This document shows positions 37,163 to 47,497 of a stretch of DNA of 64,000 bases, piece after piece. The first letter of the stretch is position 1. The number at the start of each line of letters is the position of its first letter. The notes beneath the pieces are model-generated. The model did no database searches. It had not been told where the DNA came from and saw only the letters and a program-made list of their open reading frames with translations. Source of the stretch: Methyloversatilis sp. XJ19-49 (GTDB lineage: Bacteria; Pseudomonadota; Gammaproteobacteria; Burkholderiales; Rhodocyclaceae); assembly GCF_024580145.1 (NCBI RefSeq), contig NZ_JANINI010000002.1, positions 124,001 to 188,000 on the forward strand, given 5' to 3'. The position numbers were made by a program, and so were the translations under genes.

Positions 37163-38032
37163 TCAGACTGCAGCGGCGCCGCCGACGATTTCGGACAGCT
37201 CCTTCGTGATCGCCGCCTGGCGGGTCTTGTTATAGACCAGCTGCAATTCGCCGATGACATTGCCCGCATTGTCGGAGGCCGCCTTCATGGCCACCATGCG
37301 CGCGCTCTGTTCGGACGCCATGTTCTCGGCCACTGACTGATACACCAGCGCCTCGACGTAACGGACAAGCAATTCATCGATCACCACCTGCGGGTCCGGC
37401 TCGTACAGGTAGTCCCACGTGCCCTGCGGCGTACCGAGGCGATCACCGGTCAGCGGCAGCAGCTGTTCCATCACCGGTTCCTGCTTCATCGTGTTGATGA
37501 AGCGGGTGAAGGACATGTACACCGCGTCGAGCTCGCCGGCCTGGAAGGCATCGATCATCACCTTGACGGTGCCGATCAGCTTTTCCAGGTGCGGCGTGTC
37601 ACCCAGCTGCGTTGCCTGCGACACCACCTTGGCGCCCATGCGCTGCATGAAACCCAGACCCTTGTTGCCGATGGCGGCAACGCGGATTTCGGTTGCGCCC
37701 TTCGCTTCCCATTCCTTCATCGAATTCAGGGCAAGGCGCAGCACATTGGTGTTCATGCCGCCGCACAGACCCTTGTCGGTCGTGACGACGATGATGCCGA
37801 CGCGCTTGATCTGTCCGACAGTCGCGAGGAAGGGGTGCTTGTACTCGCTGGCGGTGGCGGCGGACAGATTGGCGGCAAGACGACGGATCGTGTCGGCGTA
37901 GGGGCGGGCAGCCCGCATCCTGTCCTGCGCCTTGCGCATCTTGGATGCAGCCACCATCTCCATCGCCTTGGTGATCTTCTTCGTGTTTTGCACGCTCTTG
38001 ATCTTGGTACGGATTTCTTTTCCGCTGGCCAT
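37163..38032 (-). CDS. atpG: F1F0 ATP synthase subunit gamma
   Basis: The 289-residue subunit forms the rotating stalk. The N-terminal coiled-coil helix is [32 protein letters not shown], followed by the conserved [13 protein letters not shown]. The C-terminal helix ends [23 protein letters not shown]. It is between atpA and atpD. Confidence 0.98.
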   Translation of the reverse strand: MASGKEIRTKIKSVQNTKKITKAMEMVAASKMRKAQDRMRAARPYADTIRRLAANLSAATASEYKHPFLATVGQIKRVGIIVVTTDKGLCGGMNTNVLRLALNSMKEWEAKGATEIRVAAIGNKGLGFMQRMGAKVVSQATQLGDTPHLEKLIGTVKVMIDAFQAGELDAVYMSFTRFINTMKQEPVMEQLLPLTGDRLGTPQGTWDYLYEPDPQVVIDELLVRYVEALVYQSVAENMASEQSARMVAMKAASDNAGNVIGELQLVYNKTRQAAITKELSEIVGGAAAV

Positions 38033-38053
38033 GGTTATCTCCGATCCGCGCGC

Positions 38054-39592
<1,539 letters not shown>

Positions 39593-39602
39593 CAAAAAAC
39601 TC

Positions 39603-40139
39603 CTAGTTCTGTAGCGCAGTGGCCATGGCGGCAAGCTTGCCGCGGACCGAGGCGTCGATCACTTCGTCACCGACCGCAACCTTCACACCGCCGATCAATT
39701 CCGGATCGATGCTCACCCGCGCCTCGAGGCGACGGCCGAAACGCGGTTCCAGATCGGCCAGCAGACGCGCCACGGTGGCGTCGTCCATCGGAAAGGCCGA
39801 ACTGACGTAGGCCACGGCATTGAGCTCGTGATCGTTCTTCAGGCTGACAAACTGCTCGCACACCTCGGGCAGCAGCGACAGCCTGTTGTTCTGGGCCAAT
39901 ACGCGCACGAAGCTGCGGTGCTCGTCGGTCAGCTCGCCCGGAACCGCGGCGAGGAACAGGAAGCCGCGATCCACGGACGTGCGGGTGGGATCGGACAATA
40001 GCTGGCGAACGGCCGGGTCGGACGCTGCGGCCGCCATGCAGCCCAGCGCATCGGCCCAGGCAGACAGCGCACCGGCTTCCCTGGCGAGCTGGAAAGCGGC
40101 TTCGGCGTACGGTCGCGCGATGGTGACGTTCTCTGCCAT
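39603..40139 (-). CDS. atpH: F1F0 ATP synthase subunit delta
   Basis: The 178-residue delta subunit has [18 protein letters not shown] at the N terminus, [21 protein letters not shown] in the middle, and [30 protein letters not shown] near the end. It joins F1 to the peripheral stalk. It starts four bases after the atpF stop. Confidence 0.97.
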   Translation of the reverse strand: MAENVTIARPYAEAAFQLAREAGALSAWADALGCMAAAASDPAVRQLLSDPTRTSVDRGFLFLAAVPGELTDEHRSFVRVLAQNNRLSLLPEVCEQFVSLKNDHELNAVAYVSSAFPMDDATVARLLADLEPRFGRRLEARVSIDPELIGGVKVAVGDEVIDASVRGKLAAMATALQN

Positions 40140-40143
40140 GGTG

Positions 40144-40617
40144 TCAGCTCAATTCCTGTTTCAGGTTGGAGAGCAGATCGGCGTGGGTTTGAGCGTTGAT
40201 TTCGCGACGCAGGATGCGTTCGGCACCGGCGACGGCAAGCGCTGCCACCTGATCGCGCAATGCGTCCTTGGCCTTCTGGGCAGCGGCACCGGCTTCGGTG
40301 GTCGCGGCTTCGCGGGCGGCGGCGATGATGCGATTGGCTTCGGCGCGGGCATCCTCGACCAGCTTGCCGGCCTGCTTTTCAGCGCCTGCGCGGAGCTCGG
40401 CGGCAGATTCGCGCGCGGAGCGCAGCTCTTCCATCGAGCGCTTCTCGGCATTGGCCAGATCGGCCTTTGCCTTGTCCGCAGCAGCCAGTCCGTCAGCGAC
40501 CTTCTTCGCACGCTCGTCGAGTGCCTTGACGATGGGCGGCCATACGAAATTCTTCGTAAACCACACGAACGACAGGAACACCACGAGCTGGATGATGAGC
40601 GTTGCGTTCAGATTCAC
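40144..40617 (-). CDS. atpF: F1F0 ATP synthase subunit b
   Basis: The 157-residue subunit has one N-terminal membrane segment ([24 protein letters not shown]) followed by a long charged helix rich in Ala, Glu and Lys, typical of the peripheral stalk. The single b gene means a homodimer, not b/b'. It lies between atpE and atpH. Confidence 0.97.
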   Translation of the reverse strand: MNLNATLIIQLVVFLSFVWFTKNFVWPPIVKALDERAKKVADGLAAADKAKADLANAEKRSMEELRSARESAAELRAGAEKQAGKLVEDARAEANRIIAAAREAATTEAGAAAQKAKDALRDQVAALAVAGAERILRREINAQTHADLLSNLKQELS

Positions 40618-40662
40618 GGCAACTTTCCCTTCAATGAGTCGGTGTTGGGGCGGTTGCCTGTC

Positions 40663-40908
<246 letters not shown>

Positions 40909-40954
40909 TTAATGATAAGAATAGAAAAACAACAACAACCTGATGAACTGCAAA

Positions 40955-41836
40955 TCAGTGACCGTCATGCGCCTGGCCGATGTACACCAGCGTCAGCATC
41001 ATGAAAATGAATGCCTGCAGCGTGATCACCAGGATGTGAAAGATCGCCCAGGACAAACCGGCAACGAAGTGGCCGGCGGCGAGCAGGATGCTCGGTGCGT
41101 TCATGCCGGTCCATGCGCCACCCATCAGCGCGATCAGCATGAAAATGAGTTCGCCGGCAAACATGTTGCCGAACAGCCGCATGCCGTGCGACACGGTCTT
41201 TGCGAGGAATTCGATGACGTTCATCGCGAAGTTGAACGGCGCCAGCAGGATGTGGTTGCCGAACGGCGCCGAAATCAGCTCATGGAACCAGCCCCCGGCA
41301 CCCTTGATCTTCACGTTGTAGTACAGGCACAGCAGTAAAACCGCAATCGACATGCCCATCGTTGCATTGATGTCGGCGGTCGGCACGACGCGCATGTAGG
41401 CGTGATGCGGATCGTGACCGGCGGCGGCATAGACACCTTCCCAGATGCGCGGCAGCAGATCCACCGGCAGCAGGTCCATCGCGTTCATGAAGAATATCCA
41501 GACAAACACGGTCAGCGCGAGCGGCGCCACGAAGCGACGCGATTCTTCGCTGTGGATCATGCCCTTGGCCTGATCAGCGACCATTTCAACGAGGATTTCG
41601 ACGGCAGCCTGGAACCGGCCCGGAACGCCCGACGTGGCCTTGGCAGCGGCGCGGTGCAACAGGAACACCGTAAGCAGGCCGAGCACGATCGAATAGAACA
41701 GCGTATCGACGTTGTACAACCCGAAATCAATCAGGTTGGCCTGCATTTCGCCGGAGTTGTTCAGAAATGTGAGGTGGTGGGCGATGTACTCGCCCGCGGT
41801 GGGAGCGGCGTGCGTCAGTTCGGTTCCGGATGCCAT
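40955..41836 (-). CDS. atpB: F1F0 ATP synthase subunit a
   Basis: The 293-residue membrane subunit starts MASGTELTHAAPTAGEYIAHHL. It has the channel helix AKTVSHGMRLFGNMFAGELIF with the essential Arg, and FILVITLQAFIFMMLTLVYIG near the end. The start at 41836 is chosen from the family; the frame extends 21 codons further into atpI. Confidence 0.96.
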   Translation of the reverse strand: MASGTELTHAAPTAGEYIAHHLTFLNNSGEMQANLIDFGLYNVDTLFYSIVLGLLTVFLLHRAAAKATSGVPGRFQAAVEILVEMVADQAKGMIHSEESRRFVAPLALTVFVWIFFMNAMDLLPVDLLPRIWEGVYAAAGHDPHHAYMRVVPTADINATMGMSIAVLLLCLYYNVKIKGAGGWFHELISAPFGNHILLAPFNFAMNVIEFLAKTVSHGMRLFGNMFAGELIFMLIALMGGAWTGMNAPSILLAAGHFVAGLSWAIFHILVITLQAFIFMMLTLVYIGQAHDGH

Positions 41837-41837
41837 G

Positions 41838-42188
41838 TCAGTGTTTGAGCAAGAAAGCAAAAAAACCAGCCTGCAGCGCGACGGCCAGACCTCCGACAAA
41901 CCAGCCCCACATGAGGTCCGGCACGAGGTAAAAGCTCAACGCCAGCAGTCCAATCGTCGAGAGGATCTTGATCGCCTCGCCGAAGAAGAATTCGAGCGGA
42001 TATGCGTTGCCGGACGCCGAGGCAACTCTTGTCAGACGGTTCAACCTCAGGGCGAACAGCAGAGACGGGAGCGCGTAGCTCAAACCGCCCAGCAGCACCG
42101 ACAACCCTGCAAGCGTCCCACCGAACAACAGCGCACAACCGGTAGTGACCAGAATCAGCGAAAGCTGCAGCATGACCGCCTTCAGCAT
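41838..42188 (-). CDS. atpI: ATP synthase assembly protein I
   Basis: A 116-residue membrane protein with four hydrophobic segments (LQLSLILVTTGCALLFGG, GLSVLLGGLSYALPSLLFAL, IKILSTIGLLALSFYLV, WGWFVGGLAVALQAGFFAFLL). AtpI assists c-ring assembly and is commonly the first gene of atp operons. It is one base before atpB and about 136 bases downstream of the predicted operon start. Confidence 0.9.
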   Translation of the reverse strand: MLKAVMLQLSLILVTTGCALLFGGTLAGLSVLLGGLSYALPSLLFALRLNRLTRVASASGNAYPLEFFFGEAIKILSTIGLLALSFYLVPDLMWGWFVGGLAVALQAGFFAFLLKH

Positions 42189-42330
42189 GCCTGCTCTTTC
42201 CGTTGCACAGCGACTTTCCTATCCACTGCGCGAACCTGTCCGATCAACTACATCAGCGTCGCTTGCGCGACATCCCCATCTGCATTGCAGCGGCGCACAT
42301 GGAACTTATGCGCCACACACAAAGTCCGCG

Positions 42331-42359
42331 ATGATACATGAGCTTACAAGACCGGTCAA
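42331..42359 (-). promoter_or_regulatory. sigma-70 promoter for the atp operon
   Basis: On the minus strand TTGACC (42359-42354) is followed after 17 bases by TATCAT (42336-42331), near-consensus -35 and -10 boxes. The predicted start near 42324 leaves a leader of about 136 bases before atpI. No other promoter of this quality is seen in this divergent region on that strand. Confidence 0.75.
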
Positions 42360-42425
42360 TTGAAGCGGCGCGCAGATTCAAGGTGGCCGCGCGCCCCGCA
42401 CGTTGCACCGCAACATGGCCAGGGC

Positions 42426-42461
42426 TTGACGCGGCGCGTCAATTAGTCGATATTTTTCGAC
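42426..42461 (+). promoter_or_regulatory. promoter with overlapping inverted-repeat operator of the ArsR-family gene
   Basis: TTGACG (42426-42431) is followed after 17 bases by GATATT (42449-42454). An inverted repeat GTCGA-6 nt-TCGAC (42446-42461) covers the -10 and ends immediately before the ATG at 42462. ArsR-family repressors bind such short palindromes, so autoregulation is likely. The predicted start falls on or next to the ATG, and no ribosome site precedes it. Confidence 0.55.
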
Positions 42462-42773
42462 ATGAAAAACGCGTACCGATCGGACATTCCGCCGGAGTGG
42501 CTGCAACTGTCGCAGGTCTTTGCGGCGCTGGGCGCTGAAGAACGCCAGCGCATCCTGCTGCTGTTCGAGCCGGGCGCCCGGCTGAACGCCAGCGACATCG
42601 CCCGCGCTTCGACGTTGAGTCGCACGACCGTTTCGCACCACCTGAAGCTGCTGTGCGACGCCGGCATACTCGAACGGTCGCGACACGGTCGCGAAATCCA
42701 TTTCCGGCTCTGTGCCGCACTATTGATCGGCCACCTGCAGAGCGTGATCGACTATCTGGAAGATCACCGATGA
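42462..42773 (+). CDS. ArsR-family winged-helix transcriptional regulator
   Basis: A 103-residue regulator. The winged-helix core is FAALGAEERQRILLLFEP, LNASDIARASTLSRTTVSHHLKLLCDAGILERSRHGREIHFRLC. It lacks the CxCxxC metal site of ArsR/SmtB, so it probably responds to something else. It is the first gene of a six-gene overlapping operon, and its stop overlaps the next ATG (ATGA). It is divergent from the atp operon. Confidence 0.9.
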   Translation: MKNAYRSDIPPEWLQLSQVFAALGAEERQRILLLFEPGARLNASDIARASTLSRTTVSHHLKLLCDAGILERSRHGREIHFRLCAALLIGHLQSVIDYLEDHR

Positions 42774-43993
42774 CCACCGCCGCCACGCTTTGCCATTCGA
42801 CATCGACAGCTGCGTCGTTCCCGGCCTTCGCCGGACTCGATGTTGAGGCGCTTGCGGATCGCGTCGGCAGCACACCGTTCTTCGCCTACGACGCCGCGGC
42901 GATCGAAGGGCGCATCGACACATTGCGCGCGCAGCTGCCCGCGGACACGCTGCTCTGTTATGCGCTGAAGGCCAATCCGCTGCCGGCGTTGCTGGGCCGG
43001 CTGGCACTACGACTGGATGGCGCCGACGTCAGCTCCGGCGAAGAGATCCGTCGCGCGCTGGCGGCCGGCTTCGACGGTGCGCAGCTGGGTTTCACCGGAC
43101 CGGGAAAAAGCGATGCGGATCTGACGCTTGCGGTGCACGAAGGCGTGCGCCTGTGCGCGGAATCGATCGGCGAGATCGGTCGCATTGCGCGCATCGCGGC
43201 ACGCGAAGACCTGCCGGCGCGGGTGGCACTGCGCGTCAATCCGGATGTCGCGGTGTCCGGCACGCAGGTACGCATGAATGAAGCGGGTGTGTTCGGCATC
43301 GACAGCAGCCAGCTTCCGGCGGCATTGCGCGCAGTGCGCGACCACCGGCTCACCTTCGCAGGCTTCCACTATTACTGCGCATCACGCATGCTCGATGCCG
43401 ACGCCGTGATCGCGCTGCATGCATTCTGCACGGCCGACGCGCTGCGTGCGGCCGATGACGCCGGGCTGGCGCTGGACTGGCTCAATCTCGGTGGCGGCTT
43501 CGGCATCCCGGCCAGTGTCGACGAGGCACCGCTCGACATGGCTGCGGTCACCGCGCACCTGCACCATATCGACGCAGGGCTGAAGGCCGCGCATCCGGCT
43601 GCGCGCCTCGCGCTCGAACCGGGTCGGTACCTGGTCGGCGAGGCCGGCATCTACGTCTGTCGCATCCTCGACCGGAAGATGGTCCGTGGACGCACCTGGC
43701 TGGTGGCTGACGGCGGCGCCCATCACCACCTGCACGCCACCCTGCAGCCCGATCGCGCACAGCCCGCCAATCTGCCGATGATGCTGGTGCAGGCCGCACC
43801 GGGCACGGGAACTGAATGCGTCAGCGTCGCCGGGCCGCTGTGCGCGCCCTTCGATGTGCTCGCACGCGACATCACGCTGCCGCTCGCGCAGCCGGGCGAC
43901 CTGCTCGTGGTGTTCCAGTCCGGCGCCTACGGCCCGAGCGCAAGCCCGGTGAATTTCCTGGGTCATCCGCCGGCTGCGGAGATCGTGCTGTGA
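42770..43993 (+). CDS. PLP-dependent type III decarboxylase
   Basis: The 407-residue protein has an alanine-racemase-like N-terminal barrel with the PLP lysine in CYALKANPLPALLG. It has GADVSSGEEIRRAL, LNLGGGFGIP and ALEPGRYLVGEAG, and the C-terminal FQSGAYGPSASPVNFLGH. DGGAHHHLHATLQ resembles the exosortase-associated decarboxylase group, but no exosortase genes are present. Substrate may be an amino acid or polyamine precursor; I cannot fix it. It overlaps both neighbours. Confidence 0.88.
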   Translation: MTTAATLCHSTSTAASFPAFAGLDVEALADRVGSTPFFAYDAAAIEGRIDTLRAQLPADTLLCYALKANPLPALLGRLALRLDGADVSSGEEIRRALAAGFDGAQLGFTGPGKSDADLTLAVHEGVRLCAESIGEIGRIARIAAREDLPARVALRVNPDVAVSGTQVRMNEAGVFGIDSSQLPAALRAVRDHRLTFAGFHYYCASRMLDADAVIALHAFCTADALRAADDAGLALDWLNLGGGFGIPASVDEAPLDMAAVTAHLHHIDAGLKAAHPAARLALEPGRYLVGEAGIYVCRILDRKMVRGRTWLVADGGAHHHLHATLQPDRAQPANLPMMLVQAAPGTGTECVSVAGPLCAPFDVLARDITLPLAQPGDLLVVFQSGAYGPSASPVNFLGHPPAAEIVL

Positions 43994-45600
43994 CGTCCGC
44001 CGCGCGCCATCTGCTTACACTGGGCCTGATGATGACCTTCGCGCACCCTGCCCTGCCCGCGTCCGACGCAGTGTCCGGCGGACGACTCGGTCTGCATGAC
44101 GCGAGCGGTTTTCGCGCCATCAGGGGCGCCTGTGCTGGATGCGCAGCAGCGCCCCAGGCACTGTGGTACTTCCATGACGAATGGATTGCCTTACCGCAGG
44201 CACCAGCGAGCGGTTTCGATCCGGCGCTGGCAGCGCAGGACGATGTACGCACGTGGGCGCAGGCAAACGACGCCAGCGCCGAAGCGACGCTCCCGCCACT
44301 GATCTGGATCGGCTCGCCCCATATCCTGACCGGCGCCCGCCTGACTGCCGACGGCACCCGGCTCGACGTCGGCGACAGCGGGAGCCTGGCCTTTTCGCTG
44401 GTGCCGCAGCTGGCATCGAACGTGTCCTGGTTCAACGCCGACAGCGTGATGTGGCTGCAGGGCCAGTCGCTGACGTTGCGCGGAGAGGCGAGCGACGGCG
44501 GCTTCACCGCGCGCACCCTCTGGCCGCACGGTTTCGACATCGACCTCACCGCACTGCGCGCCGACCCGCTGCGCGACGGCGAAACGCTGGCCACGCTGGT
44601 GCGCGCCAGCGAGGGCGGTGCGCGCCAGCCGCCATCGGTGCGCCTGCTGTGGGAACGAACGCCGGGCGCGGCGCATGCGGCCGGCGGCAAGCCGGTGCTT
44701 GCACTGGTGCTCAATGGCGCCCAGGGCGACGATGACGAAGCACACGGCGGTCATTTCGCGCTGGCCACCGGCGTGCTCGGCGAAAACGGCCAGTGGAACG
44801 ACTGGCTGGTGAACAATTTCTACAATCTGGATGCCTGGAGCGAGAAGGGCATCGTGGCCGCCACGCTGCCGATGGACGCCTATCTGACCGATCTCAACGC
44901 AGGGCAATCCTGGTACCGACCTTCCGCCGTGCTGGTCGCCGTGCTGCGCGAGCCGCGCGCCGCCGCCCGCGTGCAGCAGGGCCTGGACCGCGTGTTCAGC
45001 CACTTCTACCGGCACGACCTCAGCTATCGCCACGCCACCGCCAACTGCGCCGGCATCAGTCTCGACACGCTGCGTTCGCTCGGCTGGGCGGTGCCGCAGC
45101 TGGGCCCGACATCGAAACCGAAAGCCTGGCTCGGCCTGCCCTGGATGGCGCTCAAGGAGCGGAGCCTGGCCAGCGGTCTGCGGGCCTTCGACTACATGAG
45201 CGCGGAACGCAGCGGCCTTTTCCCGTTCGTCGCCTTCAACGTCGCCGGCAGCGACCTGCTCGGCCGCCTGACTGCCGGCAAGGCGGCCGAGCAGGGGCTT
45301 GAGCGCCTGCTGGCCGAAGACGTCGAAGCGCTGCTGTACATCCACGTCCCGCAGATCCCGTCGTCGCGTGCCTTCGGCGGCGCGCCGGTCACGTCCTATG
45401 ACGAGTACGCCGCGCGGGTACCGGCCGAGCGCTCGCAATGGATCGTCCGTCCGGCCCCGCCACGGCCCTTCCCGGACGAGCTGCGCGACACATCGGCACC
45501 GAAGGAGGCGCCGCCGGCGTCGCGCCGCGCGCTCATCGTCTGGCTGGTGGCGCTCGGCGCGGTCGCACTGTGGCTGCTGAGCCGGCTGTTCCGCCGCTGA
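43990..45600 (+). CDS. exported/anchored protein of unknown function, possible papain-like hydrolase
   Basis: A 536-residue protein with an N-terminal signal-like segment (LLTLGLMMTFAHPALP) and a C-terminal membrane helix (ALIVWLVALGAVALWLLSRLF), ending in basic residues. The middle has GGHFALATG with His255, then HATANCAGISLDTLRSLGW with Cys353. Such His/Cys pairs recall permuted NlpC/P60-like hydrolases, but this is inference. The start is a GTG overlapping the decarboxylase stop (GTGA). Confidence 0.7.
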   Translation: MTSAARHLLTLGLMMTFAHPALPASDAVSGGRLGLHDASGFRAIRGACAGCAAAPQALWYFHDEWIALPQAPASGFDPALAAQDDVRTWAQANDASAEATLPPLIWIGSPHILTGARLTADGTRLDVGDSGSLAFSLVPQLASNVSWFNADSVMWLQGQSLTLRGEASDGGFTARTLWPHGFDIDLTALRADPLRDGETLATLVRASEGGARQPPSVRLLWERTPGAAHAAGGKPVLALVLNGAQGDDDEAHGGHFALATGVLGENGQWNDWLVNNFYNLDAWSEKGIVAATLPMDAYLTDLNAGQSWYRPSAVLVAVLREPRAAARVQQGLDRVFSHFYRHDLSYRHATANCAGISLDTLRSLGWAVPQLGPTSKPKAWLGLPWMALKERSLASGLRAFDYMSAERSGLFPFVAFNVAGSDLLGRLTAGKAAEQGLERLLAEDVEALLYIHVPQIPSSRAFGGAPVTSYDEYAARVPAERSQWIVRPAPPRPFPDELRDTSAPKEAPPASRRALIVWLVALGAVALWLLSRLFRR

Positions 45601-45612
45601 CCGGGGCCCCGC

Positions 45613-47487
45613 ATGAGTTCCCAATTCCACCTGTTGAAGGAAGGCCGCTTCCGGCCCTTCTTCCTGACCCAGCTGCTGGGCGCGCTGAACGACAACGTCT
45701 TCAAGACCGCGTTGATCACGCTGCTCACCTTCCGGGCCGGCAGCATTACCGACCTTTCGCCCGGGCTGCTCGCCACCGTGCTGCCGGGCGTGTTCATCCT
45801 GCCCTTCTTCCTGTTTTCCGCCACCTGCGGCCAGCTCGCCGACAAGTACGACCGCGCCATGCTGGCCCGCCTGAGCAAGCTTCTGGAAATCGTCGTCATG
45901 GCACTCGGCGCCTGGGGCTTCATCGCCGGCAATCTGCCGGCGCTGGTCCTGGCTCTGTTCCTGATGGGCACGCAGTCGACGCTGTTCGGGCCGGTCAAGT
46001 ACGCCTACCTGCCACAGCATCTCGATGACGGCGAACTGGTCGGCGGCAACGGGCTGGTCGAATCGGGCACTTTCGTCGCCATTCTCGGCGGTCAGATACT
46101 CGGCGCCTGGCTGGTCGGCAACTCCTCGGCCGGCGCCATCGCGCTGGTCGTGCTCGCGCTGGCCGTGACCGGCTGGTGGACCAGTCGCGGCATCCCGCTG
46201 TCGCCGGCGCCGGAACCGGCGATGCGGCTGGACTGGAACCCGCTCAGTGCCACGCGCGACACGTTGCGCTTTGCCACCGGCAACCGCACGGTGTGGCTGT
46301 CGCTGCTCGGCGTGTCGTGGTTCTGGTTCTACGGCGCGACGCTGCTGGCGCAGTTTCCGGTCTATGCCGCCGACGTTCTGGGCGGCGGCGAAGGCGTGTT
46401 CATCGTATTGCTTGCGGTGTTCTCGATCGGCGTCGGCGCCGGTTCGCTGGCGTGCGAAAGATTGTCCGGCGGCAAGGTGGAAATCGGTCTGGTGCCGTTC
46501 GGCGCCATCGGTCTGACGCTGTTCGGCATCGATCTGTTCTTTGCCACGCCGGCAGCACCGGCCGCGTACGACGGCAGCGCGGCGGGCTTCCTGCAGCAGG
46601 CCGCGCACTGGCGCCTGCTGATCGACATCGCGCTGATCGGCATCGCCGGCGGCATCTACATCGTGCCCCTGTATGCGTTGATCCAGAGCCGCTGCGAGAA
46701 GCATCATGTCGCACGCGTCATCGCCGCCAACAACATCCTCAATGCAGGTTTCATGGTGGTGTCGGCGCTGGTCAGCCTGCTGCTGCTGCGCGCCGGCCTT
46801 GATATTCCGCAACTCTTTCTGGTGACCGCACTGTTCAACGCCGTGGTCGCGATCTACATCTACACGCTGGTGCCGGAGTTCCTGATGCGCTTCATCGTGT
46901 GGATATTGATCCACACGGTATACCGGCTCGACACGCGTGATCTGGAACGCATCCCGGACGCAGGCCCGGCCGTCGTCGTGTGCAACCACGTGAGCTTCGT
47001 CGACGCACTGGTCATCACGGCCGCGTGCCGGCGACCGATCCGCTTCGTCATGGACCACCGCATCTTCCGCACGCCCATCCTGAGCTTCGTGTTCCGCACC
47101 AATCGCTGCATTCCGATCGCCCCGGCAAGGGAAGACCCGGTGCTGCTCGAACGCGCGTACGACGACATCGCCGCGGCGCTCGAAGCCGGTGACCTGGTGG
47201 GCCTGTTCCCGGAAGGACGCATCACCGATACCGGCGAGCTGTACCCGTTCAAGCCGGGCATCACGCGCATCGTGGGGCGCACGCCGGTGCCGGTCATTCC
47301 ACTCGCCCTGCGTGGCCTGTGGGGCAGTTTCTTCTCGCGCAAGGACGGGCCGGCAATGCGCAGGATGCCGCGGCGCGGTCCGTTCAGCCGCATCGAACTG
47401 GTGGCCGGTGACCCCATTGCGCCGGAGGCCGCGACACCGGCGGCGCTGCAGGCCATCGTCGCCGGGCTGCGCGGCGAACGGCGATGA
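45613..47487 (+). CDS. MFS lysophospholipid transporter-acyltransferase (PlsC) fusion
   Basis: A 624-residue protein. Residues 1-425 are an LplT-like MFS transporter (FFLTQLLGALNDNVFKTALITLL, TLFGPVKYAYLPQHL). From about 430, an acyltransferase domain follows (NHVSFVDALV with the NHxxxxD box, FPEGRITDTGEL, PVPVIPLALRGLWGS). The layout matches LplT-Aas fusions but lacks the AMP-binding acyl-ACP synthetase part. It would flip and re-acylate lysolipids. Confidence 0.9.
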   Translation: MSSQFHLLKEGRFRPFFLTQLLGALNDNVFKTALITLLTFRAGSITDLSPGLLATVLPGVFILPFFLFSATCGQLADKYDRAMLARLSKLLEIVVMALGAWGFIAGNLPALVLALFLMGTQSTLFGPVKYAYLPQHLDDGELVGGNGLVESGTFVAILGGQILGAWLVGNSSAGAIALVVLALAVTGWWTSRGIPLSPAPEPAMRLDWNPLSATRDTLRFATGNRTVWLSLLGVSWFWFYGATLLAQFPVYAADVLGGGEGVFIVLLAVFSIGVGAGSLACERLSGGKVEIGLVPFGAIGLTLFGIDLFFATPAAPAAYDGSAAGFLQQAAHWRLLIDIALIGIAGGIYIVPLYALIQSRCEKHHVARVIAANNILNAGFMVVSALVSLLLLRAGLDIPQLFLVTALFNAVVAIYIYTLVPEFLMRFIVWILIHTVYRLDTRDLERIPDAGPAVVVCNHVSFVDALVITAACRRPIRFVMDHRIFRTPILSFVFRTNRCIPIAPAREDPVLLERAYDDIAAALEAGDLVGLFPEGRITDTGELYPFKPGITRIVGRTPVPVIPLALRGLWGSFFSRKDGPAMRRMPRRGPFSRIELVAGDPIAPEAATPAALQAIVAGLRGERR

Positions 47488-47497
47488 GGTGCCTGCG

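Noticed and set aside
42338-42538. A plus-strand start at 42338 extending across the ArsR promoter
   Set aside because: It overlaps the promoter and the ArsR start out of frame and shows no domain.
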